Assembly: GCA_034429475.1 (NCBI GenBank)
Contig: DAOUGD010000126.1
Location: 139,972-203,971, forward strand
Source of the DNA: JAKQHY01 sp034429475
GTDB taxonomy: Bacteria; Chloroflexota; Anaerolineae; B4-G1; SLSP01
DNA: 64,000 bases
Direction of reading: 5' to 3'
Below, piece after piece: positions 17,844-26,700 of the stretch. Numbering within the stretch: position 1 is the stretch's first letter; each line of letters begins with the position of its first letter. Made by a program: the position numbers and the translations under genes. Under the pieces are notes generated by a model that did not search any database, was not told the DNA's origin, and worked only from the letters and a program-made list of their open reading frames with translations.

Positions 17844-19538
17844 ATGACGACGATAGATAAGATCAAGCGTTTCTTGGCTCCGCCGGTAGTGGGCGACGAC
17901 CGGGATATGCTCTATACCGTGACACTGCTGAACACGATCCTGTGGATTATCTTCGCCGCTACCCTGCTGGGGTCTGGGATCATGATGATCCTGGAACCAG
18001 ACGAAATCTTTGTCGATCTGCTTCTGGGGATCGTGCTGACGCTGGCCCTGTTGGGCCTGCGGGAGGCGTTACATCGGGGGTACGCCCGCGTGGTTGCCTG
18101 GCTGTTGACCTTGTTGCTGTGGAGTACCGTGGTGTATCTGACCATGACTTCTGGGGGAATCCAGGGGATGGTGGCAACGGCGTTCTACCTGGTCATTGTC
18201 GCTGCCGGGGTCCTGCTGGGGGCCAACGCCACGCTCATCGTAGGCGCACTCTGCCTGGTGGCTGTCGTCGTCGCATTTTCCCTGGAGCGTGTCGGGGTCA
18301 TTGCCGGGGTGACGGGGGCGGCGGCATCCGTCGTCGATCTGAGCACGATGGGGATTGTGCTGGTGCTGGTGAGCCTGTTGTTGCAGGCAAATCTGCGGGA
18401 ACTGCGCCGGTGGAGCCGGCGCAACCGGCAGTACGAGCAAACCCTGATCGATCGCAACCGCGATTTGCAGATCAGCCGCGAGGAGCAGATTGCATATACT
18501 CGCACCGTGGAACGGCGCTTTGCGTATTTGGAGGCGGCCGCGCGGGTGACGTGGGAAACCGCCGCGATCCCGGAGTTGGCTTCATTGTGGCAACCATTGG
18601 TGACGCTGATCTGCACTGAATTTTCTTTCTATCACGTCGCCATCTGGCTGCTGGACGAACCGCACCGGCAGTTGATCTTGCAGGCGGCGTCTGGGGCCGA
18701 GGGCCTGCGCCGCTTGGCGCGGGAAGCGCACCTGGAGCTGATGGAATCGCCAGATTTAGAAACCGTGGTGTGGCGCGGTGAAAGTCGGGTTTGTCGCGCG
18801 GCCAGTAGAGAGCACGCGCTGCCGACTGAGATAGACTTTTTTGCCGATCCTGACCTACCCGAAGCTCGCACCATCCTCTGGCTGCCGTTGCGCCAGGCGC
18901 AGGGGGGCGAAGTGTTTGGCATCTTGGCCCTGTACAGCCGTGAGGCGGATGCCTTTGACCGGCAAGATACGTTGGTTTTGCAGGCGTTGGCCGACCAGTC
19001 GGCGATGCTCATCAACCAGGCGCGCCTGCGAGTCGCGTTGCAGGAGAGCCTCCAGACCGCGGAGCGCGTTTCCGGCCGTGTGGCTCGCGAGTCATGGCAG
19101 CATTGGCTGCGCGCAGAGGGGGGGCGCAGCTATCGTTATGGGAGCGAGACGGCGGATACGCTTACCGACATGTCCGCGGCGCTACCGGAATTGCTGTTGC
19201 CGTTGCGGGTGCGTGGACAAGTGTTGGGTCAGATTGTGGCCCACAAATTGGAGGGGGCGTGGACGGCAGAAGAGAACGCCATGCTGGAAACTTTGATGGC
19301 GCAGTTGGAGCAGGCGTTAGACAGTGCGCGTCTGTATGAGGTGACCCAGCGCCGTGCGCTGCGCGAACAACTCACCCGCGAAATCACCGACCATATTCGC
19401 GCTTCACTGACGGTGGAGGAGGCGATGCGCCGCGCCGTGCAGGAGGTGGCGCGGGTGCTGCGCGCGACAGAGACGGTGGGCCGCATCGGCGCCGAACGCA
19501 CGCTGCTCCCCCCGGAGGAGGTGGCGAACCATGAGTGA
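17844..19538 (+). CDS. Six-TM membrane protein with divergent GAF domains, no output domain
   Basis: The 564-residue protein has six TM helices (about 30-185), a coiled coil (about 195-225), a divergent GAF of the FYH class (about 225-390, FYHVAIWLLDE) in which the usual ARIALDVG segment is replaced, the WQHWLRAE linker, a compact GAF-like domain (about 420-495) and the terminal stub (about 500-548). The intergenic distance is 5 nt. The stop overlaps the next start by 8 nt (ATGAGTGA). The divergent GAF1 is the least like its paralogues, which may mean a different ligand or loss of binding. Confidence 0.85.
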   Translation: MTTIDKIKRFLAPPVVGDDRDMLYTVTLLNTILWIIFAATLLGSGIMMILEPDEIFVDLLLGIVLTLALLGLREALHRGYARVVAWLLTLLLWSTVVYLTMTSGGIQGMVATAFYLVIVAAGVLLGANATLIVGALCLVAVVVAFSLERVGVIAGVTGAAASVVDLSTMGIVLVLVSLLLQANLRELRRWSRRNRQYEQTLIDRNRDLQISREEQIAYTRTVERRFAYLEAAARVTWETAAIPELASLWQPLVTLICTEFSFYHVAIWLLDEPHRQLILQAASGAEGLRRLAREAHLELMESPDLETVVWRGESRVCRAASREHALPTEIDFFADPDLPEARTILWLPLRQAQGGEVFGILALYSREADAFDRQDTLVLQALADQSAMLINQARLRVALQESLQTAERVSGRVARESWQHWLRAEGGRSYRYGSETADTLTDMSAALPELLLPLRVRGQVLGQIVAHKLEGAWTAEENAMLETLMAQLEQALDSARLYEVTQRRALREQLTREITDHIRASLTVEEAMRRAVQEVARVLRATETVGRIGAERTLLPPEEVANHE

Positions 19539-20898
19539 ACAACGCAAGTCTGACTCGCATTCGATGGTATCGGAAAAAGAGCGTCGGGAACGACTGATCC
19601 AGCAGGTGTCTTTGGTCACCCTGGGACTGTTTGTAGTTTTTACCGTAATGTATACGGTGGCCTGGCGGACAATCCCCGGGTTTCCCGCAGTTCTGTTGAT
19701 CTGGGGGGTGGTGGGGATAGCGTGGATGATTGGCGTACTCTGGCTGGCGCGGCGCAGGCATTTTGGGTTGGCTATCGGTTGTTGTTTGGGAGGGGGCGAG
19801 TTCATCTTCTTGGTTGTTATGTACTACATGGGCGGCGCCACCGGGCCTATGACCATGAGCCTGGTCGCTATCCCCTTAATTGCCGGCGCGATGACCGGAC
19901 GCCGAGTGGCGTTGCTCACCTTGCTGATCAACAGCTTCTTGTACCTGGTGTTTTTGGCGTTGGAGCACGTGGGGCTGATAATCCCCTATCCGATGCCCGC
20001 GATTTTACTCAAGGTGATGTGGGGCGGTGCCTTTGTAGCCGTTTCAAGCATTTTGTTGGTGCTCAATGCGCAGTTGTCGGTGTTCATGCAACGCTCGATC
20101 GCAGTGCTTGGACAGCAGCAGCGCGATCTGACGGTGGCGACGCAGCGCGCGCAGGCAGCCGTGGAGGCGGAACGCGAGCTGCGCCGGCGCGATGCGCAGG
20201 CAGCAGAGCAGTTGGACAACACCTTGAAGCAATACGTGAATTTCTTAGAATTGATCCGCGCCGGAGATTATGCCACCCGTCTGGACATGAACGAGATGGC
20301 GAAAGACAAAAACCTGTCCCTATCCCTGATTAACCTGGGGCGCTATCTGAATGCAACCGTAGAGAGCCTAATAGAAGCGTTGACGGAAGTACAGTCCGTC
20401 CAGCAGGCTTACGTCCAGCGCTCCTGGCAAAGCCTGGCGGAAAGCGGGACGACGCCGGGGGGGTATCAATATCGGGAAGAAGGCGTGACCATCAACAACG
20501 ATGTCTGGCTGCCCTCGATGACGCAGGCCGTGCGTTCCCGCAAGCTGGCCGTAGCTGAGCGGGAGCTGGCGATCCCCCTGCAAACGCGCGGACAGATCAT
20601 TGGCGCGGTGGGCGCGCGGCGGGATGTGGCCCAGGAATGGGACGCCGAAGAATTGGAGATCATCGGGGCAGTCGCCGATCAGTTAGCGCAGACTATCGAG
20701 AACTTGCGGCTGCTGGACGACACCAACCGCCGTGCGTCGCGCGAGCAGGCTGTCGGCGAGGTGACAGCGCAGATTCGCGCCGAAGTGGAAATCGAAGCGG
20801 TGTTGGAGCGGGCTTTGATGGAATTAGGGCGCGCTTTGAATGCTGAGCGCGGCGCGGCGCGCCTGACCTTAGCCCAGCAGCAGGAGGAAGACGTATGA
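19531..20898 (+). CDS. Six-TM membrane protein with coiled coil and one compact GAF, first GAF missing
   Basis: The 455-residue protein is a shortened relative of its neighbours. Six TM helices (about 25-190) lead into a long coiled coil (about 190-240, AQAAVEAERELRRRDAQAAE) and a short HAMP- or linker-like stretch (about 240-285, LIRAGDYATRLDMNEMAKD). The usual first GAF is absent. The compact GAF-like domain (about 300-400, IPLQTRGQIIGAVGARR) and the GAF-start stub (about 400-445) remain. Start and stop both overlap the neighbours (8 and 4 nt). No output domain. Confidence 0.85.
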   Translation: MSEQRKSDSHSMVSEKERRERLIQQVSLVTLGLFVVFTVMYTVAWRTIPGFPAVLLIWGVVGIAWMIGVLWLARRRHFGLAIGCCLGGGEFIFLVVMYYMGGATGPMTMSLVAIPLIAGAMTGRRVALLTLLINSFLYLVFLALEHVGLIIPYPMPAILLKVMWGGAFVAVSSILLVLNAQLSVFMQRSIAVLGQQQRDLTVATQRAQAAVEAERELRRRDAQAAEQLDNTLKQYVNFLELIRAGDYATRLDMNEMAKDKNLSLSLINLGRYLNATVESLIEALTEVQSVQQAYVQRSWQSLAESGTTPGGYQYREEGVTINNDVWLPSMTQAVRSRKLAVAERELAIPLQTRGQIIGAVGARRDVAQEWDAEELEIIGAVADQLAQTIENLRLLDDTNRRASREQAVGEVTAQIRAEVEIEAVLERALMELGRALNAERGAARLTLAQQQEEDV

Positions 20899-22646
20899 CC
20901 GGACTGCCGGAACACTGGCGCGAGCGAATTTTTGCCGTTTTGACCCGTTTGACGGATGTCACAGTGGCGGATAATGACGAGGACGAGATTCGCCTGGGCC
21001 GCCTGTTTACCATCTTGATGTTGATGAGCGTGTGTTTCTCGTTTGTGTTTTTCGGAACTTACGTCTTTGCCCTGCGAAACCGCTTGATTAAGGATGTGAC
21101 CGAATTCTGGCTGCAAGGAGCGTTTGCGTTGATGTTTGTTCCCTTCGGCCTTTTCGGTTACTTCCGGGCCAGGCGCGGTGACCTGCGCCGCACGTTTGGG
21201 GTGTACATTGGGCTATGTATGGTGGGCATCTCCGGCGCCATTTACCTTTTTGGCGGCGTCGTCTCCCCCTGGTGGCTGATGTACTTCTGGCCGCTGACCC
21301 TGGTGGGAGTTTTTCTGCCCTTTGGGTACGTTCCGTGGTCGGTGGTGTGCGTATTGGTGTACTACCTCTTTTTGTTTAGCTTGACCCGCTCCAATATCTA
21401 TTACCCGCCGGTGACGCAATCCGCCACGCTATTCTGGTTTATCGGGCAGGCGCTTACTCTGATGCTGTTGACCGCCGTGCCGGGAATCCTGGCATTCGTC
21501 AACGCGCGCCTGACCCGTGACTGGCTCGGCCGTTTGCAGAACTCGGCCCAAAGTTTGGAGGCCGCGCGTCAGGAATTGGCGCAGCGGGTGGAAATGCGCA
21601 CAGAGGTGTTGCAGAAGCGCGCCGGGCAATTCCAGGCCATTGCCGAACTGAGTCGGGCAGCCTCCTCTATCCAGAATTTGCAATCCCTATTGGATACGAC
21701 CGTGAGCTTGATCTCGGAGCGCCTGGGGTTCTACCATGTAGCTATTTTCCTGGTGGACCCCACCAATGCCTGGGCGGTGTTGCAAGCCGCTTCTTCAGAG
21801 GGCGGACAGCGGATGTTGGCGCGGGGCCACCGCCTGCGGGTGGGCCAACAGGGCATTGTTGGCTACGTCTCCAGCACCGGCGTCCCCCGCTTCGCGTTCC
21901 GCGTGGGGGAAGACACCATCTGGTTCAACACCCCTGAACTCCCAGACACTAAATCGGAGATGGCCTTGCCCTTGATCGTCGGCGACGAAACCATTGGGGT
22001 GCTGGATATCCAGACGCGCGAGGAGTCGGCCTTCGGAGAAGAAGATGTGGCCGTGCTGCGCATCCTGGCCGACAACATCGCCGTGGCAATCGTCAACACG
22101 CGCTCGCTGGCCGAGACCCACGAGACGCTGGAGCGACTTTCGCGCTATCAGGAACAGGACGCCTTGCGCGCGTGGCGGCAGGCGCTGGCCCGTCGCAATA
22201 TGAGCCTGGACTATGGCTACGCTTCCGGTATCGTCAGCCGGACGACGTCCCAGGAAGTAGCGCTGCCGGTATCGCCGGCTGACGTGGCGGACATCACCAC
22301 CCTCGTTAACCCCAACGGGATGCATTTGCTGCTGGCCCCCGTGACGATTCGCCGACAAAAGCTGGGCGTGTTGGCTTTTGAGAAACCGACGCCGTGGACG
22401 GAGGAACAGGTGCAGTTCACCCGGTTCGTGGTGGAACAACTCGATCTGGCGTTGGACAACGCCCGCCTGCTGGAAGAAACGACGCGGCGCGCGAACCAGC
22501 AGCGCGCCCGCAGCGAAATCATGGCGCGCGTCCGGGTGGGCGGCAGCACCGATGCGATCATGCGCGGCGCCGTCGAAGAGTTGGGCCGGGCGCTCCAGGT
22601 GGAGCGCAGCCGGATTCAACTGCTGCCGTTGGGAGAGCAAGAATGA
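20895..22646 (+). CDS. Six-TM membrane protein with two GAF domains, no output domain
   Basis: The 583-residue protein has six TM helices (about 35-210), a coiled coil (about 210-245), a FYHVAIF-class GAF (about 250-410, QGIVGYVSSTG), a compact GAF-like domain (about 420-525) and a stub (about 525-575). The stub is less conserved than in the paralogues (VRVGGSTDAIMRGAVEELG). ATG 20895 overlaps the previous stop in ATGA. The stop overlaps the following lipoprotein start, also in ATGA, so translation is probably coupled. Confidence 0.87.
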   Translation: MTGLPEHWRERIFAVLTRLTDVTVADNDEDEIRLGRLFTILMLMSVCFSFVFFGTYVFALRNRLIKDVTEFWLQGAFALMFVPFGLFGYFRARRGDLRRTFGVYIGLCMVGISGAIYLFGGVVSPWWLMYFWPLTLVGVFLPFGYVPWSVVCVLVYYLFLFSLTRSNIYYPPVTQSATLFWFIGQALTLMLLTAVPGILAFVNARLTRDWLGRLQNSAQSLEAARQELAQRVEMRTEVLQKRAGQFQAIAELSRAASSIQNLQSLLDTTVSLISERLGFYHVAIFLVDPTNAWAVLQAASSEGGQRMLARGHRLRVGQQGIVGYVSSTGVPRFAFRVGEDTIWFNTPELPDTKSEMALPLIVGDETIGVLDIQTREESAFGEEDVAVLRILADNIAVAIVNTRSLAETHETLERLSRYQEQDALRAWRQALARRNMSLDYGYASGIVSRTTSQEVALPVSPADVADITTLVNPNGMHLLLAPVTIRRQKLGVLAFEKPTPWTEEQVQFTRFVVEQLDLALDNARLLEETTRRANQQRARSEIMARVRVGGSTDAIMRGAVEELGRALQVERSRIQLLPLGEQE

Positions 22647-23797
22647 GGCATGGCCTGAGCGATTTGCGGCGCGGCGTATGGCCGCGCCTGATGGGAGGGG
22701 TCGTCGTTCTCTCATTGCTCTGGGCGTTGACGGCCTGCGTGGGAAGCCCGGAAGCTGGCAGCGTGCCCACACCTACCTCCGCGCCGCTGCGTCCCACGCA
22801 GACTATCCGCCTGGTATGGGTCAGCAGCTACCATAACCGCGACCCGTGGACCTTGCAAATTCAAACGGGGATTTTGGAAACACTGGCGCGCAACGGCTAC
22901 AGCCTGGCCGAAGGGACTTTGGAGTGGAAACCCATCTACATGGATGTGACCCAGTCTCCGTTGGCCTCTGACATGACGCCGGTGGCCGACCTCGTCATCG
23001 CACGAGTACAGGCTTTCAATCCCACTGTGGTGATTGTATCCGACGATGAGGCCATCCGCACCGTGATTCCGCGCTATCCCGACGCGCGGCTGCCCTTCGT
23101 CTACTGCGGCCTCAACAGTGACCCGCAGGAGTACGACCTAGTGCGTCCCAACGTGACCGGCGTCCTGGAAGTGGTGCGGCCGGAGCAGAACCTGGAAATT
23201 GCGCGCGCCTTTGTCGGCGGCAGTGGGCGTTACCTCATCTTGAGCGACGCCTCCGTTTCCGGGAAGATCATGGCCCGGAATATTTACCAGACCCTCAAGG
23301 CTTACCGTCCGGAATCGCCGCCAGCCTTCAGGGTGACATCGGAGTGGGAAGTGTGGCAGAATGTGGTATTACAGGCCGGGAATTATGATTTTATCCTGTT
23401 GACCAGCGTGAGTTATGCGCAGGATAGCGAGGGCAACGATATGGATCAGGCTACCTTGCTGGCGTGGATGTTGGAGAACTCGCCGGTGCCGTTTTTTGCA
23501 GTGTCGAGCGAGGCGATCCGCCACGGCGCGGTCGCCGGATTGACGCCTTCTGGGTATGCGCAGGGCGCGCGCGCAGCGGAGTTGACGCTGCGCATCGTGC
23601 AAGGAACGTCGCCGGCGGCTATCCCGGTGGATGCCTCAGGGCGCAGCGCGCTGCTCATGAATCTGGCGGCGGCGCGCAAATGGGAGCTGCCCATTCCTGT
23701 AACCTTTCCGTTAGTGGCGGAGGTTTACCGCGTGCTGCCATCGTCAACGCTGCCGGCGGCTGTGAACGCACCGCCACAAGGAGGCGTGAATGACTAA
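22643..23797 (+). CDS. ABC_sub_bind-like substrate-binding lipoprotein
   Basis: The protein is 384 residues from ATG 22643, which overlaps the previous stop (ATGA). Longer in-frame starts lie inside the upstream gene and are rejected because the signal peptide begins here: basic N-terminus, hydrophobic core and lipobox LTAC with cysteine 32, then a Pro/Thr/Ser-rich tether. The mature protein is a two-lobe binding protein (LVWVSSYHNRDPW, VADLVIARVQAFNPTVVIVSDD, FVYCGLN, NVTGVLEVV). It overlaps the following membrane receptor gene by 8 nt (ATGACTAA). This repeats the lipoprotein-receptor pairing seen at 5405-8650. No transporter genes are present. Ligand unknown. Confidence 0.87.
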   Translation: MRHGLSDLRRGVWPRLMGGVVVLSLLWALTACVGSPEAGSVPTPTSAPLRPTQTIRLVWVSSYHNRDPWTLQIQTGILETLARNGYSLAEGTLEWKPIYMDVTQSPLASDMTPVADLVIARVQAFNPTVVIVSDDEAIRTVIPRYPDARLPFVYCGLNSDPQEYDLVRPNVTGVLEVVRPEQNLEIARAFVGGSGRYLILSDASVSGKIMARNIYQTLKAYRPESPPAFRVTSEWEVWQNVVLQAGNYDFILLTSVSYAQDSEGNDMDQATLLAWMLENSPVPFFAVSSEAIRHGAVAGLTPSGYAQGARAAELTLRIVQGTSPAAIPVDASGRSALLMNLAAARKWELPIPVTFPLVAEVYRVLPSSTLPAAVNAPPQGGVND

Positions 23798-26700
23798 GAG
23801 AACCCAGAGTCTGCGCTGGCGCATGATGATCACCATTGTGGGCATCCCTGCTCTTTGCCTGCTGCTTATTTTTGGCTACATCGGTTTGCGTTTCCGTGCG
23901 GCTTACCGTGACGCGCGTCTGGGAAAAGGGGAGATCGTGGCGCGCGAACTGGGGCAGATTTTGGAAACGGTCGTACCCTATGTGGAAACCCTGGAAGACG
24001 CGCCGGGATTGAGCGCGTTGTTGCAGGAGATGGTGGGCGGCGCCGAGGAATTCACGTTTATCGCTTTGGTGGACGAACAGGGGTTCATCATCGAAACCTC
24101 TCAGTCAGGGATGAAGGGGATGACCGTCCCGGAGTTGCAAGACCTGAATGGCGCGGATGTCGTGGTACGGCGGAGAATTGCGGGCGATATGCTGTATCTG
24201 ATCTCACACGCGATGCCGATGCCCGGAGACGCTAACCGCACTCTCTACGTGGTCGTTGCGGAGCGCGCCAACGCCGTGGACCCCCCTCCATTGATTATCC
24301 CGGTTGTGCTGGCGCTCGTGGTGGCCGCAGTGGCCGTGCGGGTGTTGCAGTATGCCCTGACCAACATGGTGTTGAAGCCGCTGTATCGCCTGGCCGAAGG
24401 GGCCGCCATCATTGGCGCCGGCGACCTATCTTACAAAATTCACATCGAGCAGGCGGAATTTGATGCGGTGGCCCAATCGTTTAACGCGATGGCGGAACGA
24501 CTCCAGGAGCTGGTGGTGCGACTAGAACAACGGGTGGCGGCGCGCACCACCGCCCTGGAGCGCAAAACAGTGCAATTGGAAGCCATCAGCCTGATCAGCA
24601 AAGAAGCTGCGCAGATGCGCAACGTGAACATGGTGTTGGATACGGCGGTCAACGCGATCTCGGAAAAATTCAACTTCTACCACACCGGCATTTTCATCCT
24701 GGACGATGAAAAACAATGGGCCATCTTGCGTTCCACTTCATCGGAGGGTGGCCGGCGCATGTTGGCGCGTGGTCACCGGTTGGCCGTGGGACAGGTGGGC
24801 ATCGTGGGCTACGTCTCTGGAACCGGCAAACCGCGCATCGCTTTCGATGTCGGCGACGACGCCGTGTGGTTCAATAACCCCGATCTGCCGGACACCCGCT
24901 CCGAAATGGCGCTGCCCTTGAAGACCGGCGAAGACGTTATTGGCGTCCTGGATGTGCAAAGCTCTCAATCCCAGGCCTTTAGCGACGAGGACATCAGCAC
25001 ATTACAGTTGATGGCCGACCAACTGGCCATTGCGCTGTACAACGCGCGCTCCCTGGAAGTGATGGAAGGCGCCATCGCCGAATTGCGGGAAGTGCAGATT
25101 GACTATCAACGCCGGGGCTGGGCGCGGTTGACTTCCCGGACGCGCACGCTGGCTTACGAGTACGACCGCGTGGACACCAATCCCGTGCCGCCCTTGCCGG
25201 TGCCGGCGGACCTGTTGGAAGGGGGCGTGGATCGCAAAATGTTCCGGGATGGCGGCGTGCCGGTGGTGATGGAGGCCATGCGCGCCGGCGACCGGGTGGT
25301 TGGCTATTTGGGACTTTCGGACCCCCAACACAGTTGGAGTGAAGAGGAGCTGGAACTGATTTCCAGCGTGACCGAGCAGGTGGCCCTGGCCCTGGATAAC
25401 GCCCGGCTCTTTGAAGAGGCGCAGCGCAACGAGCGCCAGCAGATGTTGATCAGCAGTGTGTTGCAGGTAGCGGCCAACCCCAACATTGCCGCGGAGCAAG
25501 TACTGGTGGAAATCACGCGCGTCCTTGCGCATGGCCTGGATATGGCGGTAGGCGTCTTCACCTTCCCCATTCCCGACGCGCCGATTGTCCAGCCCCAGGC
25601 TGTCATGGATGTGTCCGGCCAGGCCCTGCCCTTCTTCCGCCGCAGCTTCAGCTTGCCGGACGAGCATCACATCTTCTTCCGTGGACTAAGCCATCCCGAA
25701 TTGGGGCCGATGACGCCGCTCCTGAATTTGTCGCAAATGGCCGATGGCGAGGCGGCTACCACGGCGCCCGAACTCGTCGAAGAAACGTTACAGTTCTACA
25801 ACTTCCGGCGCGTGCTCTACGTGCCGATTGTCAGCGGCGGCGCCCAGACCGGGTTCATTGCAATGATTCAGCGTCATGGCGACGTCCCTCTGGATCCGGA
25901 CACCCGTGAGTTAGCGCAAAACCTGGCCAACCAGATCGGCGTGATTATTAACAACCTGGCGCTCTCTGAAGAAACCCGCCGCCGCGCGGAACAATTTGCC
26001 GACCTGTACCAGGCCGGTATTGAGTTGCTGGCTATTTTGGATGTCAATCCCCTCTTGACGCGGGCCGCCGATCTGGCGCGGCGGATTCTCAACGCGCCGT
26101 CTTCGGTGGTGTTCCTGCGGGACAGCGCCACGGGCGATTACATGAAGGGCCAGAGTGTAGAGGAGGTGGGGCGCCTGCCCGATGTGGCAATGACTGCCCC
26201 TAGCGCCCACGGCCTGACCGAAGTGATCATCCAGAACCGGGAGCATGTGTTGGTGCGCGACAACCGCACCTATCCCACCGAAGGCAACCTCCGGCTGGTC
26301 GAGGCCGGCTTGCTCTCTCAGATTGGCGTCCCCTTGCAGATCGGTGAGGAAGTGCTGGGCGCCATCTTTGTCCACGGCACCGAAGTGGATCAATTTGGCG
26401 AAGATGCCCTGCGCCTGTTGGAGTTCCTGGCTACCCAGGCCGCCGCCGCTTTGCAGAACGCCCTGCAATTCGGGCGCACGCAGACTGCGCTTTCGGTGGT
26501 GGAGCGGCAGGCGCGGTATCAGACCAACATCTCCCAGGCGGTCGCGTCCCTGGCTCAAGACGGGACCGGCGCCCTGGAAGATGTGTTGGCGCTGTTGGCG
26601 CAGGCGGCCGGGGTGGATCGGGCCTACTATGCGGAAAGTTTTGAGGATACCACCGGCGCATTCTGGGATACGGTGGGCGCTTACTGGCGGATGGCCGCCG

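Noticed and set aside
22394..22642. N-terminal extension of the second lipoprotein
   Set aside because: It overlaps the 3' end of the previous gene in another frame; the signal peptide and lipobox start at ATG 22643.
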